Made by a program: the position numbers and the translations under genes. The notes under the pieces were generated by a model, which saw nothing but the letters and a program-made list of their open reading frames with translations, was not told the DNA's origin and did not search any database. Shown one piece after another: positions 8,996 to 18,771 of a stretch of 64,000 nt of DNA (position 1 is the first letter of the stretch; the number at the start of each line of letters is the position of its first letter). Source of the stretch: Actinotalea subterranea (GTDB taxonomy: Bacteria > Actinomycetota > Actinomycetes > Actinomycetales > Cellulomonadaceae); the NCBI RefSeq assembly GCF_008364845.1, contig NZ_VTTP01000010.1, positions 1-64,000 on the forward strand, in the 5' to 3' direction.

Positions 8996-9322
8996 TCAGT
9001 GGGACAGCGCCCGCCAGCGGGCGTAGGTGGCCTCGTGCCGTGCCGCGCGCCGTGCGGCACGGGCAGCCTTGGCCTGCCGCGCCACCGCGACACGGGCGCG
9101 CGCGGGCTCGGCGTCGTCGAGGTGCACCGGCTGCACGGGGTGGCGTGCCGTGGCGGCCTCGGCCAGCGCATCGGCCCGGTCCGCGAGGTCCCCGAACACC
9201 TGCGCCGCGTGGTCGAGCTCGACGAGGAGGGCCTTGCCCGCGCGGTACAGGCGCCGGAGCAGGAAGAACGCACCGACGAGCGTCCCGACGACCAGGACGA
9301 GCCACACGGAGAACCAGAGCAC
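8996..9322 (-). CDS. Small single-pass membrane protein of unknown function
   Basis: 108 aa. One N-terminal membrane helix ([20 protein letters not shown]) followed by a long charged, Ala/Arg-rich, probably helical or coiled-coil cytoplasmic part. I do not recognise a named family. It lies between pafC and tatA, starting 9 nt from the pafC stop, so it may be co-transcribed; yet a TAGGCT -10 lies 6 nt before its GTG start, which would give it its own leaderless transcript. Codon use matches the neighbours. Confidence 0.7.
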   Translation of the reverse strand: MLWFSVWLVLVVGTLVGAFFLLRRLYRAGKALLVELDHAAQVFGDLADRADALAEAATARHPVQPVHLDDAEPARARVAVARQAKAARAARRAARHEATYARWRALSH

Positions 9323-9328
9323 CGCGCC

Positions 9329-9334
9329 AGCCTA
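9329..9334 (-). promoter_or_regulatory. Leaderless-type -10 for the small membrane gene
   Basis: TAGGCT on the minus strand overlapping the pafC stop codon, 6 nt before the GTG at 9322. Confidence 0.35.
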
Positions 9335-10339
9335 GTCGCGACCGTCGGGCAGGCCACCGCCCGCGACGGAGGAGGACGCCCCGGGCTCGTACGCCGCGAG
9401 GGCCCGGCGCGCCGCGGCGGCGGCGTCCTCCGCGACCTCGGGCGGCTCGACGTCGCGCACACGCGGGGCCAGGCGCAGCAGCAGGTGCCGCAGCCACGCC
9501 GACGACGCCACGCGGAGCGACACGCGGAAGCCGCCGTCGGGCAGCTCCTCGATCTCGTCGACCGGGAGCTGCTCGGCGACCCAGCGGGCCGTGCCGTCGA
9601 GCTCGATCCGGACGCGCTCGTGCGCGTCCGCGGGCTGGAACGTCGGCCGCACGGGGCCGGGCGGGTGCTCGAGACCCGCGCCGAGCACCTCGGCCGAGAG
9701 CACGCGGTCGAGGCGGAAGAGCCGCTCACCGCGTGCGCTGTGGCACCACGCCTGGAGGTAGGAGTGCTCGTCACCGGTCACGAGCTGCCAGGGGTCGACC
9801 TCGCGCACGCTCGTCTCGTCCGCGGCGTTGACGTAGCGCAGGCGCAGGCGGCGCCCCTCCCCGACCGCTGCCGCGACGGCAACGAGCACCTCGGGAGCGG
9901 CGTCGACCGAGAGCTGCACGTCGACCGCAGCGGCCGCCTCACCCGTCGCGGCGGTCAGCGCCTCGAGGGTGCTGGCCATGACGTCACGCTGCTGCGGGTC
10001 GAGGGCGGGGCCGACGGCCTCCTGCAGCGCACGGAGCGCCGCGATGAGCGCGACGGCCTCACGCGTGCCCAGGCGCAGGGCGTGGCCCATGCCACGGGAC
10101 TGCGTCAGGCGGATGACCCCCGTCTCGAGAGACCCCGCGTCGAAGTCGATCAGGTCGTCCGGCCAGTACCCCGGCGTCCCCGACATCCAGAGCGTGTCGA
10201 CGTCCCGCAGCACCTGCTCGGGCGTGACGCCGAAGTGTGCCGCGAGCTGCTCGACCTGCACGCCGGGGTTGCGGTCCAGGAAGGCCACCATGCCGAGGAG
10301 CCGCACGAGCCGCTCGGGGGTCCGCTCAGCCACGGTCAC
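9332..10339 (-). CDS. pafC: WYL-domain transcriptional regulator PafC
   Basis: Partner of PafB; in mycobacteria the PafBC complex activates the LexA-independent DNA-damage response. 335 aa: N-terminal winged helix ([24 protein letters not shown]), central WYL domain ([24 protein letters not shown] region, with the Trp/Tyr/Leu core diverged to HSYLQAWC), and a C-terminal WCX extension. GTG at 10339 overlaps the pafB end by 14 nt. The mycobacterial genes sit beside the proteasome accessory gene pafA; here they sit beside tat, a common actinobacterial order. Confidence 0.88.
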   Translation of the reverse strand: MTVAERTPERLVRLLGMVAFLDRNPGVQVEQLAAHFGVTPEQVLRDVDTLWMSGTPGYWPDDLIDFDAGSLETGVIRLTQSRGMGHALRLGTREAVALIAALRALQEAVGPALDPQQRDVMASTLEALTAATGEAAAAVDVQLSVDAAPEVLVAVAAAVGEGRRLRLRYVNAADETSVREVDPWQLVTGDEHSYLQAWCHSARGERLFRLDRVLSAEVLGAGLEHPPGPVRPTFQPADAHERVRIELDGTARWVAEQLPVDEIEELPDGGFRVSLRVASSAWLRHLLLRLAPRVRDVEPPEVAEDAAAAARRALAAYEPGASSSVAGGGLPDGRD

Positions 10340-11333
10340 CCCCCGAGAGCCGCTCGCCCATCTCCACGGCCGCGCGCAGGCGCCGGACCACGCTCTCGCG
10401 CAGCTCCGGCGGGTCGAGGACCACCACCGCGTCCGTGTACCCGACGACCTCCGCCGCCAGGTCCCCGGCGCGCACGTAGGGCACCGCGAGCAGGTCCATG
10501 CCCGCGGGCGCCGTCATGGCGGCCGGTGCCTCCTGCGCCACGGCCCGCGACCGCAGGGCCCCCGCACGGTCGGGTGCCACGGCGAGCCACGCGGTGCGCT
10601 GCTCCTGCTGCTGGGCGTCGTCGAGCACGTGCGCGGGGTCCACGCCGTCGGGCACCGTGAACGCCCCCGGGGCGCCCGTGGTGCGCACGGCGCCCTCGAT
10701 CCGGGACAGGCGGAACACGCGCGCGTCGGCGCGGTCGCGGTCGTGCCCGACCAGGTACCACCCGCCCCTGCTCGCGATGACCCGCCACGGCTCGACGTGC
10801 CGCTCACGGACCTCGCCCGTGCTCGCCGTCCGGTAGGTGAAGGTCACGGCCTGCCGGTCGTGGGTCGCGTCCAGCAGCGGCGCGAGGGCCGGGCCCGCGG
10901 GGTGCAGCCGCGGCGAGAGGCCCGCGACGGCGTCGGTCTCCGAGGGCGTCGAGCCGACGACCCGGAGCTTGGTCAGGGCGCGTGCCGCATCCGTGCGCAG
11001 GGTCTGGCCCTGCCAGAACTCGGCCGCCAGCGCGAGGACACCGAGCTGCGCGGCGCTGAGCTCCATCGGCGGCAGACGGTAGGCGTCCGGGTCGACGCGG
11101 TACCCCTGGTCATCGCCGTGCGCGGCGCTCGAGACCGTCAGCACCGGGACGCCCAGCTCCCGGAGCACCTCCTTGTCGCGCTCGAACATGCGCTCGAAGG
11201 CCTCGGCGGTGCCGGCACGCTCGTAGCCCGCGACGGAGGTGCGGATCTGCTCCTTCGTCATGCGCCCCTGGGTGTTGACCAGGGCGATGACGAGGTTGAG
11301 CAGCCGCTCGGCGGGAGGCAGGGAGTCGGACAT
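10326..11333 (-). CDS. pafB: WYL-domain transcriptional regulator PafB
   Basis: First gene of the pafBC pair. 335 aa: N-terminal helix-turn-helix (ERLLNLVIALVNTQGRMTKEQIR), WYL domain (FTYRTASTGEVRERHVEPW, then GGWYLVGHDRDR with the canonical WYL), C-terminal WCX domain. Known role of the family: ligand-sensing activation of DNA-repair genes; single-stranded DNA has been proposed as ligand. ATG at 11333 has a TAGCGT -10 eight nt upstream, so it is probably leaderless and divergent from the DUF3866 gene. Confidence 0.9.
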   Translation of the reverse strand: MSDSLPPAERLLNLVIALVNTQGRMTKEQIRTSVAGYERAGTAEAFERMFERDKEVLRELGVPVLTVSSAAHGDDQGYRVDPDAYRLPPMELSAAQLGVLALAAEFWQGQTLRTDAARALTKLRVVGSTPSETDAVAGLSPRLHPAGPALAPLLDATHDRQAVTFTYRTASTGEVRERHVEPWRVIASRGGWYLVGHDRDRADARVFRLSRIEGAVRTTGAPGAFTVPDGVDPAHVLDDAQQQEQRTAWLAVAPDRAGALRSRAVAQEAPAAMTAPAGMDLLAVPYVRAGDLAAEVVGYTDAVVVLDPPELRESVVRRLRAAVEMGERLSGGDRG

Positions 11334-11341
11334 CACCGCAC

Positions 11342-11360
11342 ACGCTAGTGCCGGTAGCGT
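11342..11360. promoter_or_regulatory. Back-to-back leaderless promoters of pafB and the DUF3866 gene
   Basis: Two copies of TAGCGT in opposite orientation: 11342-11347 on minus, 8 nt before the pafB ATG, and 11355-11360 on plus, 6 nt before the GTG at 11367. The 33-bp gap leaves no room for leaders, so both mRNAs should start at the start codon and the two polymerase sites must overlap. Confidence 0.5.
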
Positions 11361-11366
11361 GATCGG

Positions 11367-12512
11367 GTGATCACCTGGCGCAGCGGAACCGTGGTGTCGC
11401 TCGGGCCGGCGTGGTCCGGCGCCGCCGAGCTGATCGTCCGTACCGAGGACGGGCCGGAGGCGGGCACCGACGTGCGGGCGCTCGCCCACCCGGGTCTCGT
11501 CGGCTCCCCCGCCGTCGGCGACCGTGTCCTGGTCAACGTCTCCGCGCAGGCGCGGGGGCTCGGCACAGGCGGGTACGCACTCGTCGTCGCGCTCCCGGAC
11601 GCGCTTCCGCCCGACCCCGCACCCGGGCCCGGGCACCTCGTCAAGGCGCGCTACACGCCGCTCCAGACCATGGTGCTGGGCGTCGACGAGCAGGAGTCGC
11701 CGCACCACGCGCTGCTCCGTGACGCCGACGACCTCGACGGCACGCCGGTGGTCGTGGCGGACCTCCACTCGGCGCTGCCGGCCGTCGTCGCGGGCGCCCG
11801 CGCCGCCGCAGCCGCGGCCGGCCGGCCCGCGCCGCGCGTCACCTACGTCATGACCGACGGCGGCGCGTTGCCGGCCTGGTTCTCCCGGACCGTCGCCGGT
11901 CTGCGTGAGGCGGGCTGGCTCGACGCCTGCGTGACCGTGGGGCAGGCGTTCGGCGGTGACCTCGAGGCGGTGACCGTGCACACGGGCCTGCTCTCCGCCC
12001 GGCTCGTGTGCGCTGCCGACCTCGTCGTCGTGACGCAGGGTCCGGGCAACCTCGGGACGGGGACCCGGTGGGGCTTCTCCGGCGTCGCCGCGGGCGAGGC
12101 GGTCAACGCCGCGGGCGTCCTGGGCGGCCGACCCGTCGCGGCCCTGCGCGTCTCGGGCGCCGACCCCCGCGAACGCCATCTCGGCGTGTCCCACCACTCG
12201 ATGACCGCCTACGGGCGCGTGGCCCTGACCACCGCGGACGTGGTCGTCCCCGTCGCGCACGGGGACGACGCGTCGGCCGGCGACCGCGCCGCCCTGCTCG
12301 ACCGCGTGCACGCGCAGGCCCGCGAGGTCTGCGCACCCGCGGGCAGGCACCGGCTCGTCGAGGTCCCGACGGGCGCCGCGATGCTCGACGCCCTGCGCGC
12401 CTGCCCCGTACGGCTGTCCACGATGGGACGAGGCCTCGACGCCGACCCCGAGGCGTTCCTCGCCTCGGCTGCGGCTGGTGCGCACGCCGCGGACCTCCTC
12501 GCACCCGCCTGA
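11367..12512 (+). CDS. DUF3866 family protein
   Basis: 381 aa, conserved in actinobacteria beside pafBC; function unknown. Visible family landmarks: an N-terminal small beta domain (ITWRSGTVVSLG), GHLVKARYTPLQTMVLGVDEQESPHH, then an alpha/beta half with VTYVMTDGGALPAWFSR, VVTQGPGNLGTGTRWGFSG and GVSHHSMTAYGR. The conserved Gly-rich loop and His pair could bind a nucleotide or metal, but no catalytic assignment is possible. No signal peptide or membrane helix. GTG start at 11367 is set by the leaderless -10. Ends tail-to-tail with the PH-domain gene. Confidence 0.8.
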   Translation: MITWRSGTVVSLGPAWSGAAELIVRTEDGPEAGTDVRALAHPGLVGSPAVGDRVLVNVSAQARGLGTGGYALVVALPDALPPDPAPGPGHLVKARYTPLQTMVLGVDEQESPHHALLRDADDLDGTPVVVADLHSALPAVVAGARAAAAAAGRPAPRVTYVMTDGGALPAWFSRTVAGLREAGWLDACVTVGQAFGGDLEAVTVHTGLLSARLVCAADLVVVTQGPGNLGTGTRWGFSGVAAGEAVNAAGVLGGRPVAALRVSGADPRERHLGVSHHSMTAYGRVALTTADVVVPVAHGDDASAGDRAALLDRVHAQAREVCAPAGRHRLVEVPTGAAMLDALRACPVRLSTMGRGLDADPEAFLASAAAGAHAADLLAPA

Positions 12513-12559
12513 CCGGTCGGCCGGCGCTTCGTGACCCGGCAGGCGCACCGCGGGGCCGG

Positions 12560-13066
12560 TCAGTCGTCGCGGGGCGTCAGCGAGTGCCGCGCGACGAGGG
12601 TCGCCATCCGGCGGGCCTCCGCCCTGGCGCGGGCGCCGTCGGCCGCCTGGACCGCCATCACGGCGAGCGTGTCGCCGTCGGCGAGGTCGAGCTGCACCCA
12701 GGGGCGACCGTGGCCGAAGCGCACGGACACGACCTCCGGCCACGCGACGCGCCGGGTCACCACGAGGTTGCGGACGGTGAGCCCCTGCGCGTCCGGGTCC
12801 GCCCGCACGTTGGCCTGCCGCACCAGGAACCACGCGACGAGCACACCGAACCCGACGATGCCGGCACGGTCGAGGACCGACTGGCGTCCCGGCGCGACCT
12901 CCGGCAGGAGCCACGCGATGGCGACCATCATCGCGAGGACCGCGACCGCGAGGACCCCTGAGACGACACGGGCCGCGCGCGGGCGGAACGGCCGGTAGAG
13001 GTCAGGCCGTCGAGCGTCCGGCCGCCGCTCCGGCGTGCCGCTGGACGAGTCGCTCGGGGAGGCCAC
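12560..13066 (-). CDS. PH-domain membrane protein
   Basis: 168 aa. Residues 30-55 and 68-84 are two hydrophobic segments; the rest is a bacterial PH-like beta domain (GLTVRNLVVTRRVAWPEVVSVRFG..PWVQLDLADGDTLAVMAVQ) as in the actinobacterial bPH2-type family often encoded next to hisG. No enzymatic function is known. GTG at 13066 lies 12 nt after the hisG stop, so it is probably the last gene of the his-linked transcript. Confidence 0.75.
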   Translation of the reverse strand: MASPSDSSSGTPERRPDARRPDLYRPFRPRAARVVSGVLAVAVLAMMVAIAWLLPEVAPGRQSVLDRAGIVGFGVLVAWFLVRQANVRADPDAQGLTVRNLVVTRRVAWPEVVSVRFGHGRPWVQLDLADGDTLAVMAVQAADGARARAEARRMATLVARHSLTPRDD

Positions 13067-13078
13067 CGTGGGGCTCGC

Positions 13079-13930
13079 TCAGAGTCGGCACGCGTGGATC
13101 GAGGTGACGAGGATGGCGCGCGCCCCGACGTCGTACAGCGCGTCCATGACCCGGTTGGTCTCGTCCCGGCGCACCATCGCCCGCACGGCCGCCCACTCCC
13201 GGTTGTGCAGCGGCGACACCGTCGGCGACTCGAGCCCCGGTGTGATCGCGACCGCCTGGTCCACGAGCGCGAGCGGCACGTCGTAGTCCATCAGGACGTA
13301 CTGCCGCGCCGTCAGGACACCCTGGAGGCGCCGGGTGAGCACGTCGAGCCCCGCGGGCTCCGCGCCGTCCGTGCGGCGCACGAGGACCGCCTGCGACTTC
13401 AGGATCGGCTCGCCGAAGATCTCGAGACCCGCGGCGCGCAACGTCGTGCCGGTCTCCACGACGTCCGCGATGACGTCCGCGACGCCGAGGCGGATCGCGG
13501 TCTCCACCGCCCCGTCGAGCCGGACGACCCCCGAGGCCGTGACACCGTGCGAGCGCAGGTACTCGCCGACGAGCACCGGGTAGGACGTCGCGACGCGGCG
13601 GCCGTCGACCTCGGAGACGTCACGCAGGCCCTGCGTCGCGGGCGCCGCGAACCGGAACGTGGAGCGGCCGAAGCCCAGCTCGAGGTGCTCGGTCGCCGAC
13701 GACGCCGAGTCGAGCAGGAGGTCACGGCCGGTGATGCCGACGTCGACCGTTCCTGCTCCGACGTACACCGCGATGTCGCGGGGGCGCAGGAAGAAGAACT
13801 CGACGTCGTTGTCCGGGTCCGGCAGGACGAGCTCGCGCGAGTCCCGGCGCTGGCGGTACCCGGCCTCGCGCAGCATCTCGGCGGCGGGCTCCGACAGGGA
13901 GCCCTTGTTGGGGACGGCGATCCGCAGCAC
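13079..13930 (-). CDS. hisG: ATP phosphoribosyltransferase (long form)
   Basis: First step of histidine synthesis: ATP + PRPP to phosphoribosyl-ATP. 283 aa matches the long HisG type with a C-terminal regulatory (ACT-like) domain that binds histidine, so no HisZ is needed. Seen: [15 protein letters not shown] at the N terminus, [11 protein letters not shown], the PRPP loop region [19 protein letters not shown], and the C-terminal domain. GTG at 13930 has GCGAGGA six nt upstream. Follows hisE on the same strand after a 164-nt gap with short GC hairpins. Confidence 0.95.
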   Translation of the reverse strand: MLRIAVPNKGSLSEPAAEMLREAGYRQRRDSRELVLPDPDNDVEFFFLRPRDIAVYVGAGTVDVGITGRDLLLDSASSATEHLELGFGRSTFRFAAPATQGLRDVSEVDGRRVATSYPVLVGEYLRSHGVTASGVVRLDGAVETAIRLGVADVIADVVETGTTLRAAGLEIFGEPILKSQAVLVRRTDGAEPAGLDVLTRRLQGVLTARQYVLMDYDVPLALVDQAVAITPGLESPTVSPLHNREWAAVRAMVRRDETNRVMDALYDVGARAILVTSIHACRL

Positions 13931-14094
13931 GGTGTCCTCGCGATTCGTGGGAAGGGGCTCGGGTCGGCTCCGGGCGGAGGCCGGTCCCTCGGCCGGTCGG
14001 GATGGGGCTGGGCGGGCGGTGCGGGTCGTGCCTGGCCGGACGGGCGGGCGCCTGGTGGTCGTCGGCCCGGCGGGGCCGGGCGGGCCCCAGGGGC

Positions 14095-14358
14095 CTACAG
14101 GTGCGTGTAGACGTCCTCGAGCGTGAGGCCCTTCGCGAGCATGAGGACCTGCAGGTGGTAGAGCAGCTGGGAGATCTCCTCGGCCGTCCGCTCGTCGCCC
14201 TCGTGCTCGGCGGCCATCCAGACCTCGGCGGCCTCCTCGACGATCTTCTTGCCGATGGCATGGACGCCGGCGTCCAGCTCCGCGACCGTGCCTGAGCCGG
14301 CGGGGCGGGTCCTGGCCTTCTCGGCCAGCTCGTCGAACAGCGCGTCGAACGTCTTCAC
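14095..14358 (-). CDS. hisE: Phosphoribosyl-ATP pyrophosphatase
   Basis: Second step of histidine synthesis, hydrolysing phosphoribosyl-ATP to phosphoribosyl-AMP. 87 aa, the normal all-alpha MazG-like size. Seen: [14 protein letters not shown], then [20 protein letters not shown] with the metal-binding EExxE/ExxD pattern and the [14 protein letters not shown] helix. GTG at 14358 gives exactly the family N terminus, and TAGGCT (14367-14372) eight nt upstream suggests a leaderless transcript. Confidence 0.93.
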   Translation of the reverse strand: MKTFDALFDELAEKARTRPAGSGTVAELDAGVHAIGKKIVEEAAEVWMAAEHEGDERTAEEISQLLYHLQVLMLAKGLTLEDVYTHL

Positions 14359-14366
14359 GTCGGTAG

Positions 14367-14372
14367 AGCCTA
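14367..14372 (-). promoter_or_regulatory. Leaderless-type -10 for hisE
   Basis: TAGGCT on the minus strand, 8 nt before the hisE GTG. It separates hisEG from the riboflavin operon upstream. Confidence 0.45.
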
Positions 14373-14407
14373 GACGCACGACGACGACGCGGCTCCCGTG
14401 TCCGCCG

Positions 14408-15103
14408 TCAGGCGGTCCCCGTGCCCGCACCGACGGCTGCCGCGGCAGTGATCTGCTGCGCCTCCTGCGTGCGTTGCGCGCGGAGCCACACGGTGAAGCC
14501 GTAGAGCACGACCCCGCCGTAGACGAGGTACAGCACGGCCGAGGGGTAGTAGCCCGCACGCAGCAGGAGGGGCACCCCGACGACGTCGACGGCGATCCAG
14601 ATGAGCCAGAACTCGGTCCAGCCGCGCGCCATCCCGTACGTGGCGAGCAGGCTCCCCGTGAAGATCCAGGCGTCGGCCCACGGCCCCCACGAGCCGAGCG
14701 CCCGGAACACGAGCCCGAAGGTCACGGTCCCGACGACCGCGACCACCAGGATCTGGGTCCAGCCGGCTCGACCCGCCCAGCGCGGGACCACCGCCGGCGC
14801 GTCGGGCCCGGCGAGCCGCAGCGTGCGCCGCCACCGGACCCAGCCGAAGGCGGCGACCACGACGAAGAACACCTGCCGGCCCGCCTGCCCGTACAGGTCG
14901 CGGTCCTGCGGCGTGTCGAAGACGCCGCCGAGGAACACCGTGAGCAGCAGGACGTTCCCGACGATGCCGACGGGCCACGCCCAGACCTTGCGACGCATGC
15001 CGCCGACCGCGGACGCGAGGCCGAACAGGTTGCCCACGACCTCGCGCCACAGGATGGGGTGCCCCGCGAGCACGAGCTGGGCGTCGAAGAGCCAGTCGAG
15101 CAT
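14408..15103 (-). CDS. PnuC-family vitamin transporter, probably riboflavin-specific (PnuX-type)
   Basis: 231 aa integral membrane protein with about seven helices and PnuC family features ([26 protein letters not shown], then [15 protein letters not shown] with a GWxxW element). Family members import nicotinamide riboside, thiamine or, for PnuX of corynebacteria, riboflavin. Here it is the last gene of the FMN-riboswitch operon, 5 nt after ribH, so riboflavin uptake is the best inference. Substrate choice cannot be proven from the sequence. ATG at 15103. Confidence 0.82.
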   Translation of the reverse strand: MLDWLFDAQLVLAGHPILWREVVGNLFGLASAVGGMRRKVWAWPVGIVGNVLLLTVFLGGVFDTPQDRDLYGQAGRQVFFVVVAAFGWVRWRRTLRLAGPDAPAVVPRWAGRAGWTQILVVAVVGTVTFGLVFRALGSWGPWADAWIFTGSLLATYGMARGWTEFWLIWIAVDVVGVPLLLRAGYYPSAVLYLVYGGVVLYGFTVWLRAQRTQEAQQITAAAAVGAGTGTA

Positions 15104-15108
15104 CGTCG

Positions 15109-15576
15109 TCAGATCCCGCGGAGGGCCAGGACCGTCGCGACCGCAGCCTGAGCGGCCTCCGCGCCCTTGTCCTCGCGCGAGCCCGGCAGGCCCGCGCGGT
15201 CGAGCGCCTGCGCCTCGTCGTCGCAGGTGAGCACCCCGAACCCGATCGGCACCCCCGTGCGCACGGTCACCTGGGTCAGGCCCTGCGTCGCGGCCGAGCA
15301 CACGTAGTCGAAGTGGGGCGTGCCGCCACGGATCACGACCCCGAGCGCGACGATCGCGTCGACGCTCGTGCGGGCGAGCCGTGCCGCGGCCACGGGGAGC
15401 TCGAACGAGCCCGGCACCCGCAGCAAGCGCACGTCGTGCACCCGCATCTCCTCGAGCGCGCGGACGGCACCCGCGATCAGGCCGTCCATGACGACGTCGT
15501 GCCAGCTCGCGGCGACGACCGTCACCGCGAGGCCCGAGCCGTCCAGCTCGAGCGTGGGTGCACCGGCTCCGCTCAT
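15109..15576 (-). CDS. ribH: 6,7-dimethyl-8-ribityllumazine synthase
   Basis: Condenses 5-amino-6-ribitylamino-uracil with dihydroxybutanone phosphate to lumazine, the riboflavin precursor. 155 aa, normal. Seen: [46 protein letters not shown] (catalytic His) and [18 protein letters not shown] at 15576 overlaps the ribBA stop (ATGA). Part of the FMN-riboswitch operon. Confidence 0.96.
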   Translation of the reverse strand: MSGAGAPTLELDGSGLAVTVVAASWHDVVMDGLIAGAVRALEEMRVHDVRLLRVPGSFELPVAAARLARTSVDAIVALGVVIRGGTPHFDYVCSAATQGLTQVTVRTGVPIGFGVLTCDDEAQALDRAGLPGSREDKGAEAAQAAVATVLALRGI

Positions 15577-16925
15577 CGGGGGTCCTCCGTCATGTCGTGG
15601 GTCAGCAGGTGGCCCATCGCCACCGCCTTGGTGTGCAGGTACGCCGCGTTCTCGACCGTCCGCCCGACCTCGATCGGCACCATCGCCTCGACCTCGATCC
15701 CGTGGGCCGTCAGGCCGTTGACCTTGGCGGGGTTGTTGGTGAGCAGCCGCAGCCGCGTGAGCCCGAGGTCCGCGAGGATCGCGGCCGCCGCGCCGTACTC
15801 GCGACGGTCAGCGGGCAGGCCGAGGTCGAGGTTCGCCTCGACGGTGTCCCGGCCCGCGTCCTGCAGCGCGTACGCGTCGATCTTCGCGAGCAGGCCGATC
15901 CCCCGACCTTCGTGGCCCCGCAGGTACACGACCGCGCCGCCCTCTGCGGCCACGCGTGCCATCGCGGTCTCGAGCTGGGGCCCGCAGTCGCAGCGGATCG
16001 AGGCGAACGCGTCACCGGTCAGGCACTCGCTGTGGACCCGCACGAGCGGGGCCGCCGGCTGGGGCGCGCCCGCCGGCGGCACCTGCGGCGGCTCCGCGGG
16101 GACCAGCGCGACGTGCGCCGCACCCGTCGTGAGGTCGCGGTAGCCGTGCACCGTGAAGGCCCCGTGCCGCGTCGGCAGCCGGGCGGAGCCCGTCGGGTGC
16201 ACGCGAGGGGCGGTCGGCGCGTCGGACGTCCCCGGGAGGTCGTCGTGCTCGCGTCGCCACGCTGCGAGGTCCTCGATGGTGAGCGTCACGAGGCCGGTGT
16301 CACGGGCCAGGTCGAGGACGGCGTCGAGCCGCATCATCGAGCCGTCGTCGTGGACCAGCTCCGCGATGCCCGCCACGGGCTCGAGGCCCGCGAGCCGGCA
16401 CAGGTCGACGGCCGCCTCGGTGTGGCCCGCGCGGTGCAGCACGCCACCGGGGACCGCGCGCAGCGGGAGCACGTGGCCGGGACGGATGACGCTCGCGGGT
16501 CCCGCGGACGGGTCGGCGAGGACCCGGAGGGTCCGGGTGCGGTCCGCGGCCGAGATGCCGGTGGTGACGCCGTCGGCCGCGTCCACCGTCACGGTGTACG
16601 CGGTGCGCCGCGGGTCCTGGCTCGTCGGGACCATGAGCGGGAGCTGCAGGGCGTCGGCACGGGCCGCGGGCATCGGCGCGCACAGGTAACCGGACGAGTG
16701 CCGGATCGTCCAGCCCACCCACTCCGCCGTCGCCGACTGCGCGGCCAGGATGACGTCGGCCTCGTTCTCCCTGTCGGGCGAGTCCGCGACGAGGACGGGC
16801 CGGCCCGCGCGCAGGGCGTCGAGGGCCTCCTCGACGGTTCCCAGGCCCGTGGGCACGTCGCGCGCTCCGGGTGCGGCGGCGCCGCCCGGCTCCCCCGCGG
16901 ACGGGAGTCCCGCGACAGCGCTCAT
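15573..16925 (-). CDS. ribBA: Bifunctional 3,4-dihydroxybutanone phosphate synthase / GTP cyclohydrolase II
   Basis: Makes both riboflavin precursors. 450 aa. N-terminal RibB domain (about 25-225): [15 protein letters not shown] with the acidic metal cluster, and [15 protein letters not shown]-terminal RibA domain: [12 protein letters not shown] followed by IRCDCG (three zinc cysteines), then [10 protein letters not shown] with the catalytic Arg, and LLTNNPAKV. An unusual linker of about 45 residues, rich in Pro/Ala, splits the RibA entry. ATG at 16925 overlaps the ribE stop. Confidence 0.95.
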   Translation of the reverse strand: MSAVAGLPSAGEPGGAAAPGARDVPTGLGTVEEALDALRAGRPVLVADSPDRENEADVILAAQSATAEWVGWTIRHSSGYLCAPMPAARADALQLPLMVPTSQDPRRTAYTVTVDAADGVTTGISAADRTRTLRVLADPSAGPASVIRPGHVLPLRAVPGGVLHRAGHTEAAVDLCRLAGLEPVAGIAELVHDDGSMMRLDAVLDLARDTGLVTLTIEDLAAWRREHDDLPGTSDAPTAPRVHPTGSARLPTRHGAFTVHGYRDLTTGAAHVALVPAEPPQVPPAGAPQPAAPLVRVHSECLTGDAFASIRCDCGPQLETAMARVAAEGGAVVYLRGHEGRGIGLLAKIDAYALQDAGRDTVEANLDLGLPADRREYGAAAAILADLGLTRLRLLTNNPAKVNGLTAHGIEVEAMVPIEVGRTVENAAYLHTKAVAMGHLLTHDMTEDPR

Positions 16926-17524
16926 GCGTCCGCCCCCCGTGCGCCGAGCAGGCGCTCCACGTACTTGGCGATCACGTCGACCTCCAGGTTGACCGGGTCG
17001 CCGACCCGCAGGCGGCCGAGCGTGGTCGCCTCGAGGGTGGTGGGGATGAGGGAGACGCCGAACGTGTCGTCGCCGACGCGGGTCACCGTCAGCGAGACCC
17101 CGGAGACGGCGATCGACCCCTTCTCCGCGACGTAGCGCGCGAGGGTCGAGGGCAGGCGCACGACGAGGTCGTCCCACCGCGCCCCGGGCGTGCGGCTGAC
17201 GAGCTCGCCGACCCCGTCCACGTGCCCCTGCACGAGGTGCCCGTCGAGACGCCCGTCCGCGCGCACGGCCCGCTCGAGGTTCACGGCGCTGCCGGCCACG
17301 AGGCGACCGAGCGCGCTGCGCTCGAGCGTCTCGGGCATCACGTCCACCGTGAACGTGCCGGCCGTCAGGTCGGTCACGGTCAGGCAGACGCCGTCGACCG
17401 CTATCGAGTCGCCCAGGCGCGTGCCGTCGACGACGACCCCCGCCCGGACGGTGAGCCGCGCGTCGGCGCCATGCCGCTCGAGCGCGGCGACGTCCCCGAC
17501 CTCTTCGACGATCCCCGTGAACAT
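16922..17524 (-). CDS. ribE: Riboflavin synthase alpha chain
   Basis: Dismutates two lumazines to riboflavin. 200 aa built of two tandem lumazine-binding barrels, each with its signature: MFTGIVEEVG at residue 1 and a second VQGHVDGVGELVSRT near residue 98; also VDGVCLTVT and VSGVSLTVT. Start ATG at 17524 overlaps the ribD stop by one base (TGATG), so translation is coupled. Confidence 0.95.
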   Translation of the reverse strand: MFTGIVEEVGDVAALERHGADARLTVRAGVVVDGTRLGDSIAVDGVCLTVTDLTAGTFTVDVMPETLERSALGRLVAGSAVNLERAVRADGRLDGHLVQGHVDGVGELVSRTPGARWDDLVVRLPSTLARYVAEKGSIAVSGVSLTVTRVGDDTFGVSLIPTTLEATTLGRLRVGDPVNLEVDVIAKYVERLLGARGADA

Positions 17525-18681
17525 CAGCTCTCCTCCATCGGTCCGGTACCCGTCGGGGGCACCGTCAGGTCGGTGGCGTCCGGACGCCCGTGCGGCTCGT
17601 CGGACGCGTCCGGGGTGCTCGCCGCGGGGCGCTGCGGGACGGCGACCAGCAGCACGTCCGGCCCGACGGTCTGCACCGAGACCGTGCGCAGGCGCAGCGC
17701 CTCGCCGATCGTGGTGACGCCCAGGTCGCCCACGGCTACCGGCCCGGCGCCGAGCAGCACGGGGGCGACGTAGGCGTGCACCTCGTCGACGAGGCCCGCG
17801 CCCAGGAACGCGGCGGCGAGCGTGGGCCCGCCCTCGACGAGGACGTGACGGACCTCGCGCGCGCCGAGGGCGGCCAGCACCTCACCGGCGTCGTGCGTGC
17901 GGGCCTGGACGAGCTCGCCGCCCGGGCCGCGGAGCCTCGCGGCCGCAGGGAGGTCACGCATGCCGACGACGACGCGCAGCGGCTGGTGCGCCGCCAGGTC
18001 CCCGCCGGTGGTCCGGGCGGTCAGCGCCGGGTCGTCCGCCAGCGCGGTCCCCGTCCCGACGACGATCGCGTCCACCTCCGCCCGACGCCGGTGCGCGTCG
18101 GCGCGCGCCTCGGCCGAGGTGATCCACCGGCTCGAGCCGTCGGCGGCGGCGACCCGGCCGTCGAGCGACGTGGCGACCTTGAGCGTGACGAACGGTCGGC
18201 CGGAGCGCAGCGCGTGCAGCCACGTGCGCAGGAGCGCCTCGCCCTCCAACCGCCTCACGCCGCCGACCACCTCGAGGCCCGCGGCGCGCAGCTGGGCCGC
18301 CCCGCCGGTCGCCACGGGGTTCGGGTCGTCCACCGCGTGCAGCACCCGGCCGACGCCCGCCTCGACTAGCACCCGCGTGCACGGACCTGTGCGGCCCGTG
18401 TGCGCGCAGGGCTCGAGCGAGACGACGGCCGTACTGCCCCTGAGGTCGACGCCGCTCGACCAGGCCGCGGCCACCGCGGCAGCCTCGGCGTGCGGCGTCC
18501 CGGCGCCCGCGTGGAAGCCCTCCCCCAGCCGCGTGCCGTCCGGGGCGAGGAGCACGCACCCGACGCGCGGGTTCGGCCCGTGCACGGGACCACGGAGAGC
18601 GAGCTCGAGCGCGCGGTCCATCGCCGAGAGCTCGTGGGACGTCGGGGGCGCGACGGCGCTGCTGCGCTGCGTGTCGACCAC
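17524..18681 (-). CDS. ribD: Bifunctional riboflavin deaminase/reductase
   Basis: Second and third steps of riboflavin synthesis from GTP. 385 aa. N-terminal deaminase with zinc ligands His64 and catalytic Glu66 in HAEA, Cys92 in PCAHTGRTGPC and Cys101. C-terminal reductase with TLKVATSLDGRVA, AIVVGTGTALADDPALT and VLVEGGPTLAAAFL. GTG at 18681 is chosen because GGGAGG (18687-18692) lies 5 nt upstream; longer forms would enter the riboswitch. The first gene of the operon, under FMN control. Confidence 0.94.
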   Translation of the reverse strand: MVDTQRSSAVAPPTSHELSAMDRALELALRGPVHGPNPRVGCVLLAPDGTRLGEGFHAGAGTPHAEAAAVAAAWSSGVDLRGSTAVVSLEPCAHTGRTGPCTRVLVEAGVGRVLHAVDDPNPVATGGAAQLRAAGLEVVGGVRRLEGEALLRTWLHALRSGRPFVTLKVATSLDGRVAAADGSSRWITSAEARADAHRRRAEVDAIVVGTGTALADDPALTARTTGGDLAAHQPLRVVVGMRDLPAAARLRGPGGELVQARTHDAGEVLAALGAREVRHVLVEGGPTLAAAFLGAGLVDEVHAYVAPVLLGAGPVAVGDLGVTTIGEALRLRTVSVQTVGPDVLLVAVPQRPAASTPDASDEPHGRPDATDLTVPPTGTGPMEES

Positions 18682-18683
18682 CG

Positions 18684-18714
18684 GCACCTCCCGAGCTCTC
18701 AGGCTCCGGGGTGC
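18684..18714 (-). promoter_or_regulatory. Ribosome-binding-site sequestering hairpin (FMN riboswitch expression platform)
   Basis: The segment 18703-18714 (minus strand GCACCCCGGAGC) can pair with 18684-18698 (GAGCTCGGGAGGTGC) with one small bulge. The second arm contains the ribD Shine-Dalgarno GGGAGG. No T-tract terminator is present, so translational control of ribD is the likely mode. This is inference from pairing only. Confidence 0.5.
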
Positions 18715-18771
18715 GCGGCGCGAGGCCGTCGACGCCGCGCGGGTGCGCACGACGGCTCACCCGCTCGACGC

